64,000 nt of DNA. Origin: an uncultured Acidobacteriota bacterium (GTDB lineage Bacteria; Acidobacteriota; UBA6911; RPQK01; JAJDTT01). The DNA is taken from assembly GCA_951812665.1 (NCBI GenBank), contig CATOST010000021.1, positions 124,001-188,000 on the forward strand, read 5' to 3'. How positions within the stretch are numbered: the stretch's first letter is position 1; the number at the start of each line of letters is the position of its first letter. The translations under genes and the position numbers were made by a program. Positions 9,727 through 16,438 of this stretch are shown piece by piece. The notes beneath the pieces were generated by a model. That model was not told the origin of the DNA, made no database searches, and worked only from the letters and a program-made list of their open reading frames with translations.

Positions 9727-10416
9727 TCACGTTCTCGCTACCCAGTCGGGAAGTTGCAGAATCAGATCGTTCATGACCCGCTCCGTATTTGCTACATAGA
9801 TCTGCACCATTCCCGCGTAAGCTTCGCCGCCTCCATCACCCACGAGATCCGTGACCCCACGCAAAATGAGACATGGGACCTGGTTCCGGTTGGCCACCCA
9901 GGCGATTGCGCCCGATTCCCAATCTCCTGCCACTGCACCGTATTTGGACTTCAAGTCTGGAATGTCCTGCGGCCTGAGATCCCGGTCTGCGGATACAAGA
10001 GCGGTTCTCAACACAGGATGCGGATACGGCTCACTCAGCCACGAGAGATCGATCTCCGTCGAGTAGTCCCGGATGGCTTCCTCGGCATCCACCATCTGCT
10101 CGACAATGTCGTAGACCACCGTCCGCTCGACCAGCACGACCGTATCCCTTTCGACCTCTCCCTCGAATCCGCCACAAGTGCCCAGATTCACGATCAGATT
10201 CGGAGACCATCGGTCAATCGCGTATTGCGCTGATGCCGCCGCTGAAATCTTCCCCCATCCTCCGTGAAAAAAGATGACGGACTGCCGTTCATCTTCAGGG
10301 TCAAGATCCGTCTCAAACCATTCTCCATAAGGAGATGACTGGGGGGTGACTTCCGGGAGAATCCTCACGACGGCATTCCATTCGATGTTGGCTGAAATGA
10401 TCACAACAACAGTCAC
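9727..10416 (-). CDS. Nucleoside phosphorylase/MTA-SAH nucleosidase-like protein
   Basis: A 229-residue protein of the phosphorylase superfamily, which cleaves the N-glycosidic bond of nucleosides. I see the N-terminal strand VVVIISANIEWNAVV, the Gly-rich purine/ribose site NLGTCGGF, the GDWESGAIAWVA segment that replaces the usual MEG/MES motif, and a C-terminal Asp in LRGVTDLVGDGG. The start is a GTG at 10416 with AAGGAG 7 bases upstream. It differs enough from MtnN (a long insertion around VEQMVDAEEAIRDYS) that the substrate is uncertain. It is convergent with nothing and divergent from the antitoxin gene. Confidence 0.8.
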   Translation of the reverse strand: MTVVVIISANIEWNAVVRILPEVTPQSSPYGEWFETDLDPEDERQSVIFFHGGWGKISAAASAQYAIDRWSPNLIVNLGTCGGFEGEVERDTVVLVERTVVYDIVEQMVDAEEAIRDYSTEIDLSWLSEPYPHPVLRTALVSADRDLRPQDIPDLKSKYGAVAGDWESGAIAWVANRNQVPCLILRGVTDLVGDGGGEAYAGMVQIYVANTERVMNDLILQLPDWVART

Positions 10417-10560
10417 GAGGAAGCTCCTTGCCGAATTTTCGGAACAACCTTGAAATTCCGACTATATCAGGCGGGTTAGAAGGCGACGGTTCCGTTCCCA
10501 AGCACGCGCACGCCCGCGCGCGCTGCATTACGTTCGCCGGATTCCTTCTTGAACAGGAAC

Positions 10561-10585
10561 AGCTTCCCGTAGTTACATGGAAGCT
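10561..10585. promoter_or_regulatory. Inverted repeat upstream of the antitoxin gene, possible operator
   Basis: AGCTTCC and GGAAGCT form a perfect 7-bp inverted repeat with an 11-base spacer, ending 22 bases before the antitoxin ATG. RelB/DinJ antitoxins usually bind palindromes at their own promoters, so this is a candidate autoregulatory site. The assignment rests on position and symmetry only. Confidence 0.4.
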
Positions 10586-10607
10586 ACTCTATAGAAGGAA
10601 ATCGAAG

Positions 10608-10865
10608 ATGAGTCCAGATACCGTTGTACGCGCTCGAATCGACAGCAACACCAAGTCACGTGCGACCGAGGCGCTACGGGCCATGGGCTTGATCGTCTCC
10701 GATGCGATTCGCCTGCTGTTGTTGCGCGTGGCGGACGAGAAGCGACTGCCCTTCGCCATCCAGGTCCCCAATGCCGCGACCGTCAAGGCCATGAAGGAAT
10801 TGGACGACGGCAAGGGCCAACGCTTCGACAGTACCAAGGAGCTATTCCAAGACCTCAACATCTGA
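10608..10865 (+). CDS. RelB/DinJ family type II antitoxin
   Basis: An 85-residue protein of DinJ length. The N-terminal ribbon-helix-helix part (TVVRARIDSNTKSRATEALRA) binds DNA in this family, followed by GLIVSDAIRLLLLRV and the linker KRLPFAIQVPNAAT, which in DinJ leads into the toxin-binding C-terminus. ATG 10608 has AAGGAA 8 bases upstream; the longer reading frame starting at 10428 has no homologous look. It is followed after one base by a truncated YafQ-like frame, so this antitoxin is probably left without an active toxin. Confidence 0.85.
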   Translation: MSPDTVVRARIDSNTKSRATEALRAMGLIVSDAIRLLLLRVADEKRLPFAIQVPNAATVKAMKELDDGKGQRFDSTKELFQDLNI

Positions 10866-10866
10866 C

Positions 10867-11046
10867 TTGTTGACTGCGGTTCGTTCGTCGCAGTTCATAC
10901 TCGATGTGCGAAGAGGTAAGGACTTGGCGAAGCTGCGGTCGTTGCTGACCTCGTCGATCAAGCAGGAGCCTCTGTCCTCGCGGCAACGCGACCATCCGTT
11001 GCGGGGAATTTGGAAAGGGTACCGCGAGGCGCATCCCGAACAATGA
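10867..11046 (+). pseudogene. Truncated YafQ-like mRNA interferase toxin
   Basis: A 59-codon frame starting with TTG directly after the antitoxin stop. It reads SSQFILDVRR, GKDLAKLRSLL, RDHPLRGIWKGYREAHPEQ and then stops. The RDHPL-G-W-KGYREAH block is the central signature of YafQ toxins, which cut mRNA on the ribosome. Full-length YafQ is about 92 residues. In E. coli YafQ the catalytic residues include Asp67, Trp68 and His87; here the stop falls at the position of the PDW motif, so these are absent, and about four residues also seem to be missing around VRRGKDL. The stop codon overlaps the ATG of the M81 peptidase gene. Confidence 0.75.
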
Positions 11047-12557
11047 GCAGACCGCATCGAATTGCCGTCGGCACGATTTTTACGGAGTCCAATCACTTGG
11101 TCGGGACGTTCACCGACTTGGCCTGCTTCGAACGGATGGAGCTGCGCCGGGGATCGCAGGTCCTGGAGTCAACGGACGGCGTCGTCGGTGGAATGCTGGC
11201 CAGTCTGAGGGATCGTGGCGCGGACATTGTGCCGCTGCTGGTGGCCACCGCCGTCCCGGGGGGCATCCTGAGCCGGGACTGCTACCTCACGCTGAAGACG
11301 GCGCTTCTACAGAGGTTGCGGGATTCCAAACCGGTGGACGGAGTGCTGCTCCCCTTGCACGGTGGCGCCGCGGTCGAAGAGATCGGCGACCTTGAAGGGG
11401 ATCTGGTGGAATCCGTGCGTAACGAGGTGGGAGCCGAGATCCCCATCGTCGGGACGCTCGATCTGCACGCCCACGTCAGCGAGAGGATGGTCGAATGCAC
11501 CGACGCTTTGCTGGCCTGGGAGACCTATCCCCACCGCGACACGTACACCACAGGAGTCCGCGGCGTTGGGATGCTGCTCGACATCCTCGACGGGAAGGTT
11601 CGGCCGGCCATGGCCATGGCCAAGGTGCCGGTCATCGTGGGTGGGATCATGGGTTCTACCGAAGGTTCGGCGCCCTTTGCCGACGTGATGCGCTTCGCCA
11701 AGGCCATGGAGCAGCGGCCCGACGTGCTGTCGACGAGCACCTTCCTGGTCCAGCCGTATCTCGATCATCCCGGCATGGGGGGCGGCGGCCTGGTCATCAC
11801 CGACGGCGACATCACCGCTGCCGTCGAGTTGTCGACGCAGGTCGCCGAGATGTACTGGGAGCGAAGGTTCGACCTGGAACCCCAAGTCTGGAGTCCGCGG
11901 GAGGCGATCGTCCGTGGACTGGAGATGGAGGGTGGCCCCGTCCTGCTGCTGGAGACCGCGGATTCCGTCGGGGGTGGCGCCGCCGGGGACAGCGTGGCTA
12001 CCTTGCGGGCGCTCTTGGAGAACCCCGTTTCCGTTCCTGCCCTGGTTCCCGTGGTGGATCCGGAAGCCGCGGCGAAATGCCATCAGGAGACGGAGGGTTC
12101 CGAGATCCGACTGACTCTGGGTCACAGGGTGGATCCGCGCTGGGGCCGGTCCATGTCCGTGACCGGGCGGATCGAGAAGCTGACTGATGGAAAGTTCGCC
12201 TACTCGGGCGGCATTTGGGGAGGCCAAGTCGCCGACATGGGTCCTTCGGTACGGCTCCGGATCGGCTCGGTCGAAGTGCTGATCTGCACCTATCCCACGT
12301 ATGATTGGGCAGACGAACAATACCGGTCCGTGGGCATGGACACGCGGAACGCCAAGTTCATCGTGGTCAAGAATCCCATGAACTACCGCGTCGGGTATGA
12401 GGGGAAGTTTACGGAAGCACTGGTGCTGGATACTCCGGGGCCGACCCCGGCAGTCTTGCGCCACATTCGGTTCACGGAGCTCCAGGGCCCGTATTTCCCG
12501 GCGCAGCAGGAGATTCCGGGACTCCGGCCGGTCGTGCTCCGCCGGGAGCCACGGTGA
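11043..12557 (+). CDS. M81 family metallopeptidase (MlrC-like)
   Basis: A 504-residue protein of full family length. MlrC of microcystin degraders opens linear peptides; most relatives have unknown substrates and are often near sugar or amino-acid catabolic genes. Hallmarks are the N-terminal GTIFTESNHLVGTF, the metal-binding region LPLHGGAAVEEIGDLEGDL, TLDLHAHVSERM, TYPHRDTYTTG, and in the C-terminal half VLLLETADSVGGGAAGD. ATG 11043 matches the family start and overlaps the stop of the truncated toxin; only weak GAGG lies upstream, so it may depend on translation from the preceding frame. The Gfo/Idh/MocA and cupin genes follow in the same direction. Confidence 0.88.
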   Translation: MSRPHRIAVGTIFTESNHLVGTFTDLACFERMELRRGSQVLESTDGVVGGMLASLRDRGADIVPLLVATAVPGGILSRDCYLTLKTALLQRLRDSKPVDGVLLPLHGGAAVEEIGDLEGDLVESVRNEVGAEIPIVGTLDLHAHVSERMVECTDALLAWETYPHRDTYTTGVRGVGMLLDILDGKVRPAMAMAKVPVIVGGIMGSTEGSAPFADVMRFAKAMEQRPDVLSTSTFLVQPYLDHPGMGGGGLVITDGDITAAVELSTQVAEMYWERRFDLEPQVWSPREAIVRGLEMEGGPVLLLETADSVGGGAAGDSVATLRALLENPVSVPALVPVVDPEAAAKCHQETEGSEIRLTLGHRVDPRWGRSMSVTGRIEKLTDGKFAYSGGIWGGQVADMGPSVRLRIGSVEVLICTYPTYDWADEQYRSVGMDTRNAKFIVVKNPMNYRVGYEGKFTEALVLDTPGPTPAVLRHIRFTELQGPYFPAQQEIPGLRPVVLRREPR

Positions 12558-12640
12558 GAATGGGAGCGGCGACCTTCTTGTCACCGACCGCTGGAGAGGG
12601 TCGTTGGCAAGACGACCGTGAATGATTGGGAATGAAGAAT

Positions 12641-12660
12641 GGGGGACAGGAATTTCCCCC
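12641..12660. repeat. Palindromic hairpin repeat, GGGGGACAGGAATTTCCCCC
   Basis: The same dispersed element as at 2627-2646, with one stem mismatch. It is preceded by AATGAAGAAT, as is the copy at 29528 (GAAGAAT), so the conserved unit is longer than the hairpin itself. It lies between the M81 and Gfo/Idh/MocA genes. Confidence 0.65.
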
Positions 12661-12680
12661 CTCCTAGAGGCAATAGAATT

Positions 12681-13751
12681 ATGACATCAACGACGAGTCA
12701 AAAGGTCCGAGTGGGTTTCATCGGCGCGGGAAACTGGGCGCAGACCAATCACATGCCGGTATTGCAAGCCCACGATGACGTGGTGTTGGCGGGGGTCGCC
12801 ACGCCTACGAAGGAATCACGGGAGCTGGCGGTGAGACAGTTCGGCTTCCCCTACGCCACGGCCGATTACCGCGAACTGCTGGAACAGCCCATCGACGCGG
12901 TGGTGATCGCCTCTCCTCACGGATTCCACTACGAGCAATCCAAAGCCAGCCTCAAGTCGGGCCGTCACGTCCTGGTGGAGAAGCCCATGGCGTTGCGGGC
13001 CGCCGAGGCCTGGGACCTGGTGGAGACGGCAGACGCGCGCGGGTTGGTGCTCTCCATTCCCACGGGTTGGCACTACATTCGCATGGTCGCCGCCGCCAAG
13101 GAGAAGATGGATCAGGGCGCGGTCGGCGAAGTCGAGTACATCGTGTGCCATATGGGCTCAGCCCTCCGGGCGCTCTACATGGGACACAAATGGCCCTATC
13201 CAATGGACGACATCCCCGACCCCGAAACCTTCTACAGCGATCCCGATCTCGCCGGCGGCGGACAAGGATATTCCCAGCTTTCTCACAGCGTGGCGCTCCT
13301 GTTCTGGCTCACCGGCCTGCGCGGCAGCGAGGTGTTCGCCTATATGAGCGGAGCGGGCGCGCCAGTCGAGATGTACGATGCCATCGTGGCCAAGTTCGAC
13401 AACGGCTCCATTGCGACCATTTCCGCCGCCGGAACGCAGCCCTCCACCAAGCCCAAGCATGAGATGGACATTCGCATCTACGGCAGCGAGGGAGAGTTGA
13501 GTCTCGATCTGTTTCATGAGCACCTCACCATCCATCGCGACGACGGCGACAACTTCGAGCTGGAGGTCGAGCTGGGTGAAGGGGATTACGCCTGCGACGG
13601 CCCGCCGAATCGGTACATCGATCTGATCCTCGGCCGGAGCCGGGAGAACTGGTCGCCGGGAGAGATCTCCGCGCGCACCATCGAGCTGCTGGAGGCTGCC
13701 TACCGGTCGGCGGCCGGCGGCCGTGCGGAACGAGTGGTCCCGCGCTCGTAA
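12681..13751 (+). CDS. Gfo/Idh/MocA family oxidoreductase
   Basis: A 356-residue NAD(P)-dependent oxidoreductase of the glucose-fructose oxidoreductase/inositol dehydrogenase family, acting on sugars or inositols in the cytosol. The Rossmann motif GFIGAGNWAQTNHMPVL is at the N-terminus and the family signature EKPMALRAAEAW carries the conserved Lys at about residue 100. The C-terminal domain contains GGGQGYSQLSHSVALLFWL, whose His is expected near the active site. ATG 12681 is preferred to the upstream frame because the latter begins inside the hairpin repeat. It probably forms a unit with the M81 and cupin genes. Confidence 0.9.
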   Translation: MTSTTSQKVRVGFIGAGNWAQTNHMPVLQAHDDVVLAGVATPTKESRELAVRQFGFPYATADYRELLEQPIDAVVIASPHGFHYEQSKASLKSGRHVLVEKPMALRAAEAWDLVETADARGLVLSIPTGWHYIRMVAAAKEKMDQGAVGEVEYIVCHMGSALRALYMGHKWPYPMDDIPDPETFYSDPDLAGGGQGYSQLSHSVALLFWLTGLRGSEVFAYMSGAGAPVEMYDAIVAKFDNGSIATISAAGTQPSTKPKHEMDIRIYGSEGELSLDLFHEHLTIHRDDGDNFELEVELGEGDYACDGPPNRYIDLILGRSRENWSPGEISARTIELLEAAYRSAAGGRAERVVPRS

Positions 13752-13883
13752 GGGACCCCACGCGCGCCTTAAACGGAGCCCGCTGGAGCAATAGAAGTCA
13801 CTGTATTTCAAGAACTTGGGAACTTGCAGCCAGCATCGGCGCCTCGTAGAATCGGCTGACGATACCGAAAAAGGAGTTGTTCC

Positions 13884-14270
13884 ATGACCGACAAGCGGAC
13901 CCAATCATTTGCGGCGCATGCCAAGGATGCCCGGTGGGGCAGGGACCTGCGGCCTTATTTCGCCTACCGGGACCTGGGGATCAAGGAGGCCACCGAAGGC
14001 CGGGTGCTGGCACACGTCATTCGTGCCGAGCAACCCTGCGGGGGCCCCATGGACTACCATTCCCACGATCTGGAATTCCAGATGGTCTATCTGATCCAGG
14101 GCTGGGCGCTACTCTACTTCGAAGACATCGGCGAGATCCGCGTGGAGGCGGGCGACGCCTGGTACCAGCCCCCCGGGATCAAACATCAGGTGCTGGAATT
14201 CTCCGACGACTGGCAGGTCCTGGAGATCACCATGCCGGCCGAGTTCGAGACTCGCGACGAATCGCGTTAG
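13884..14270 (+). CDS. Cupin domain-containing protein
   Basis: A 128-residue single-domain cupin. The first cupin motif is in GGPMDYHSHDLEFQMVYLIQG, with His, His and Glu as likely metal ligands, and the second in AGDAWYQPPGIKHQVLEF with the third His. AAGGAG lies 8 bases before the ATG. Small cupins beside sugar oxidoreductases often are isomerases, epimerases or sensors; nothing here decides between these. Confidence 0.85.
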   Translation: MTDKRTQSFAAHAKDARWGRDLRPYFAYRDLGIKEATEGRVLAHVIRAEQPCGGPMDYHSHDLEFQMVYLIQGWALLYFEDIGEIRVEAGDAWYQPPGIKHQVLEFSDDWQVLEITMPAEFETRDESR

Positions 14271-14323
14271 CCCGCGAGATTGGAAGAGTCCACAGGATTT
14301 GACCGGCTCCGCCGGGTTCCTTT

Positions 14324-16414
14324 CTACGGCGCCGACGACTTCACTTGCTCGATCTGTGCCAACAGGTCCAGCGCCATCGGATCGTCCGGATTCACCTTGA
14401 GCAGTCGGCGGAGCACGTCCTCGGCCTTCTCTAATTCGTTCGTTCGCAGATGCGTCATGGACAGGTTGATGTAGGCGGGCCTGAACTCGGAGTCGGCCTG
14501 GATCGCCTCCTCAAACGAGCGTCCCGCCTCTTCAAACCTGCCCTTTCGCAAGAAGACCGTCCCCTTGTTGTTATGAGCGCTCGCATACTGCGGCCGCAGT
14601 TGAAGCGCACTGTCGAACGATGCCAAAGCGTCGTCGAGTCGGCCTGACTCCAGATACGCGAAACCCAAGTTGTGGTGGACGTCTGCGGAATCCGGCCGCA
14701 TCTGAAGGACCTTGCCGTATGCTGAGATCGCCTCTTGAAATCGCTTCGTCTGGAGATAGGCGTTGCCGAGGTTGACCAGCGGCTGAGGAGCCTGACTGTC
14801 GATCTCATGGGCCCGCTGGTACGCACGGACGGCTTCAGCATGCAGACCTTTTTCCAGCAGCGCATGACCGAGATTGTTCCGGACATCGGCTGACCAGGGA
14901 GCCAGTCGGGCGGCAGTGCGGTAGCTGTCTACGGCCTTGTCGATTTCCCCCGCCCTCAAGTGCATCGCGCCGAGATTGTTGTGGCTGTCCGCATAGTCGG
15001 GATTCAGACGGAGGGCTTTCTCGTAGGCCTCACGAGCCTGGTCCGACTTCCCCTCACGTTCATAGAGGAGCCCAAGGCTGTTCCACGATTGGGGCGTGTC
15101 GTGGCCCTGCTCCAGGAGCTGGTGCTGGTAGTAATCCGCCGCCTGGTCGTTGAGTCCCGCCCTTCGGAATGCGTCCGCAATCACGGTGTAGTCCCGGGCG
15201 AATTCCATGCCGTAGGATTGCCCGCGAAAGGGAAAGGCGGCCCGGACCAGCTCTTCTTCAGATCGAGGGGTACTTTGAATGTCCCGGATGATCTGCCGGG
15301 CGGGAACTCTCCCGCGGTAGATCTTGACGATGTTCCCGTCCCGATCGAGAAGCATGGAGGTGGGTACGGCCAGGTCGCGTATCTTGTCGAACAGGAAGCG
15401 ATTGACCAAGTTGTACGCAGTGATGACATCCTCGTCGGCAAGCAGTACGGGGAACGGAAGCTCCTCCTGCCGAGCGTACTCTCTGACCTTTGCGCGGTCC
15501 GCGGGATCGTCGACGGAGATCGCCAGAATCGCGGCGCCCAGGTCCGTCAGATCCTCCTGATGCGATCGCAGGTCGCGCAGCTCTTCCCGGCACGGCGGGC
15601 ACCAGGTCGCCCAGAAGTTCAACAACACCCGGCGGCCCCGGTACATGCCCAGGCCATGGTGCCTTCCATTCACGCTGGGCAAACGGAACTTGGGCGCGGC
15701 AAGCTTCTCCAACAACCAGGTTCCACTGTATAGCGGAGGATCTCCGGAAGGCGCTTCCCTCGCGTCGCCCGGCCTGTCGTCCTCCTGCTGGGAAGATCGA
15801 AAGGGTATGGTCTCCGTCCTGTCCACACCCTCTACGATCACGATCCGGTGGTTGGCCGCAAGATCATGAAACGTCTGGACTTCCCCGCTGGGCCAATCGA
15901 TCCTGACCCGCCGGATCCCTTCTTGGTTCCCCAGGCCGAACCAGACCCGGCGAGAGCTCTGGGACAGGAAGCCCGATCCGATCTTGACGAATTTCGACCT
16001 GGAGCCCGCACCGGTCTCGATGGTGATTTTCGCTCCGACGGCGTCCCGGTTGCTGCGTGTGCCCCTGAGATCGAAACTGACCGCATTGTAGCCGCTCCCG
16101 GCCTGGTTCCGCAACAGCCGGAGTTGCGGCGAATTCCGATTCTTTAGAATGAGATCCAGGTCGCCGTCCTGGTCGAGATCGCCGACGGCGAAGGCTCGTC
16201 CGTCCTCGGGGAAGTCCAGTCCCGTGATGCCCGAGGCGTCGGCAAAGGTTCCGTCGCCGCAGTTGATGTAGAAGTTGTTGGTCTCGCGCGCACTCAGGGA
16301 TCCACCCTGCCGGATCAACAGGTTCACCGCATCCCACCCGTTCCGGTATTCGGAGCCGATCCGCGCTCCGGACGGGGCGGAAGCGACGGCATCCTGCGAT
16401 GGCGATTGCGACAC
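14324..16414 (-). CDS. ASPIC/UnbV-thioredoxin-TPR segment, 3' part of an interrupted gene
   Basis: 696 codons counted from a GTG at 16414. It begins in the middle of a CRTAC1-type protein (NGWDAVNLLIRQGGSL, then ENFYIN-like NNFYINCGDGTFADASG and KNRNSPQLRLLRNQ), continues through the ASPIC/UnbV domain (RGTRSNRDAVGAKI, SGFLSQSSRRVWFGLG, RIDWPSGEVQ), a TlpA/AhpC-like thioredoxin domain with the redox motif WCPPC (NFWATWCPPCREEL), and about nine TPR units. The frame is the same as that of the upstream FG-GAP segment, from which it is separated by one TGA codon and seven sense codons. There is no good ribosome site at the GTG. I therefore read it as the second half of one 1360-codon gene, expressed only through readthrough, reinitiation or not at all. 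Confidence 0.8.
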   Translation of the reverse strand: MSQSPSQDAVASAPSGARIGSEYRNGWDAVNLLIRQGGSLSARETNNFYINCGDGTFADASGITGLDFPEDGRAFAVGDLDQDGDLDLILKNRNSPQLRLLRNQAGSGYNAVSFDLRGTRSNRDAVGAKITIETGAGSRSKFVKIGSGFLSQSSRRVWFGLGNQEGIRRVRIDWPSGEVQTFHDLAANHRIVIVEGVDRTETIPFRSSQQEDDRPGDAREAPSGDPPLYSGTWLLEKLAAPKFRLPSVNGRHHGLGMYRGRRVLLNFWATWCPPCREELRDLRSHQEDLTDLGAAILAISVDDPADRAKVREYARQEELPFPVLLADEDVITAYNLVNRFLFDKIRDLAVPTSMLLDRDGNIVKIYRGRVPARQIIRDIQSTPRSEEELVRAAFPFRGQSYGMEFARDYTVIADAFRRAGLNDQAADYYQHQLLEQGHDTPQSWNSLGLLYEREGKSDQAREAYEKALRLNPDYADSHNNLGAMHLRAGEIDKAVDSYRTAARLAPWSADVRNNLGHALLEKGLHAEAVRAYQRAHEIDSQAPQPLVNLGNAYLQTKRFQEAISAYGKVLQMRPDSADVHHNLGFAYLESGRLDDALASFDSALQLRPQYASAHNNKGTVFLRKGRFEEAGRSFEEAIQADSEFRPAYINLSMTHLRTNELEKAEDVLRRLLKVNPDDPMALDLLAQIEQVKSSAP

Positions 16415-16435
16415 GACCTGCCGCCAGAGGAAGCT

Positions 16436-16438
16436 TCA
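16436..16438 (-). other. In-frame TGA interrupting the CRTAC1-thioredoxin-TPR gene
   Basis: The frame from 18406 to 14324 is continuous except for this TGA. The codons around it read GFITNEDTKDL-stop-SFLWRQVVSQSP, and from memory uninterrupted acidobacterial relatives run through a similar TNED..DL-SFFWRQVV stretch. One base change would restore a sense codon. No sign of selenocysteine insertion or programmed readthrough is recognised. Confidence 0.8.

Noticed and set aside
11307..12584. A 425-codon minus-strand frame
   Set aside because: It is opposite the M81 peptidase gene and rich in His, Pro and Gly without domain features, typical of a GC-driven shadow.
16436..16438. Selenocysteine codon
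   Set aside because: I see no redox partner residue at this site and no selenoprotein family match; a point mutation or error is simpler.
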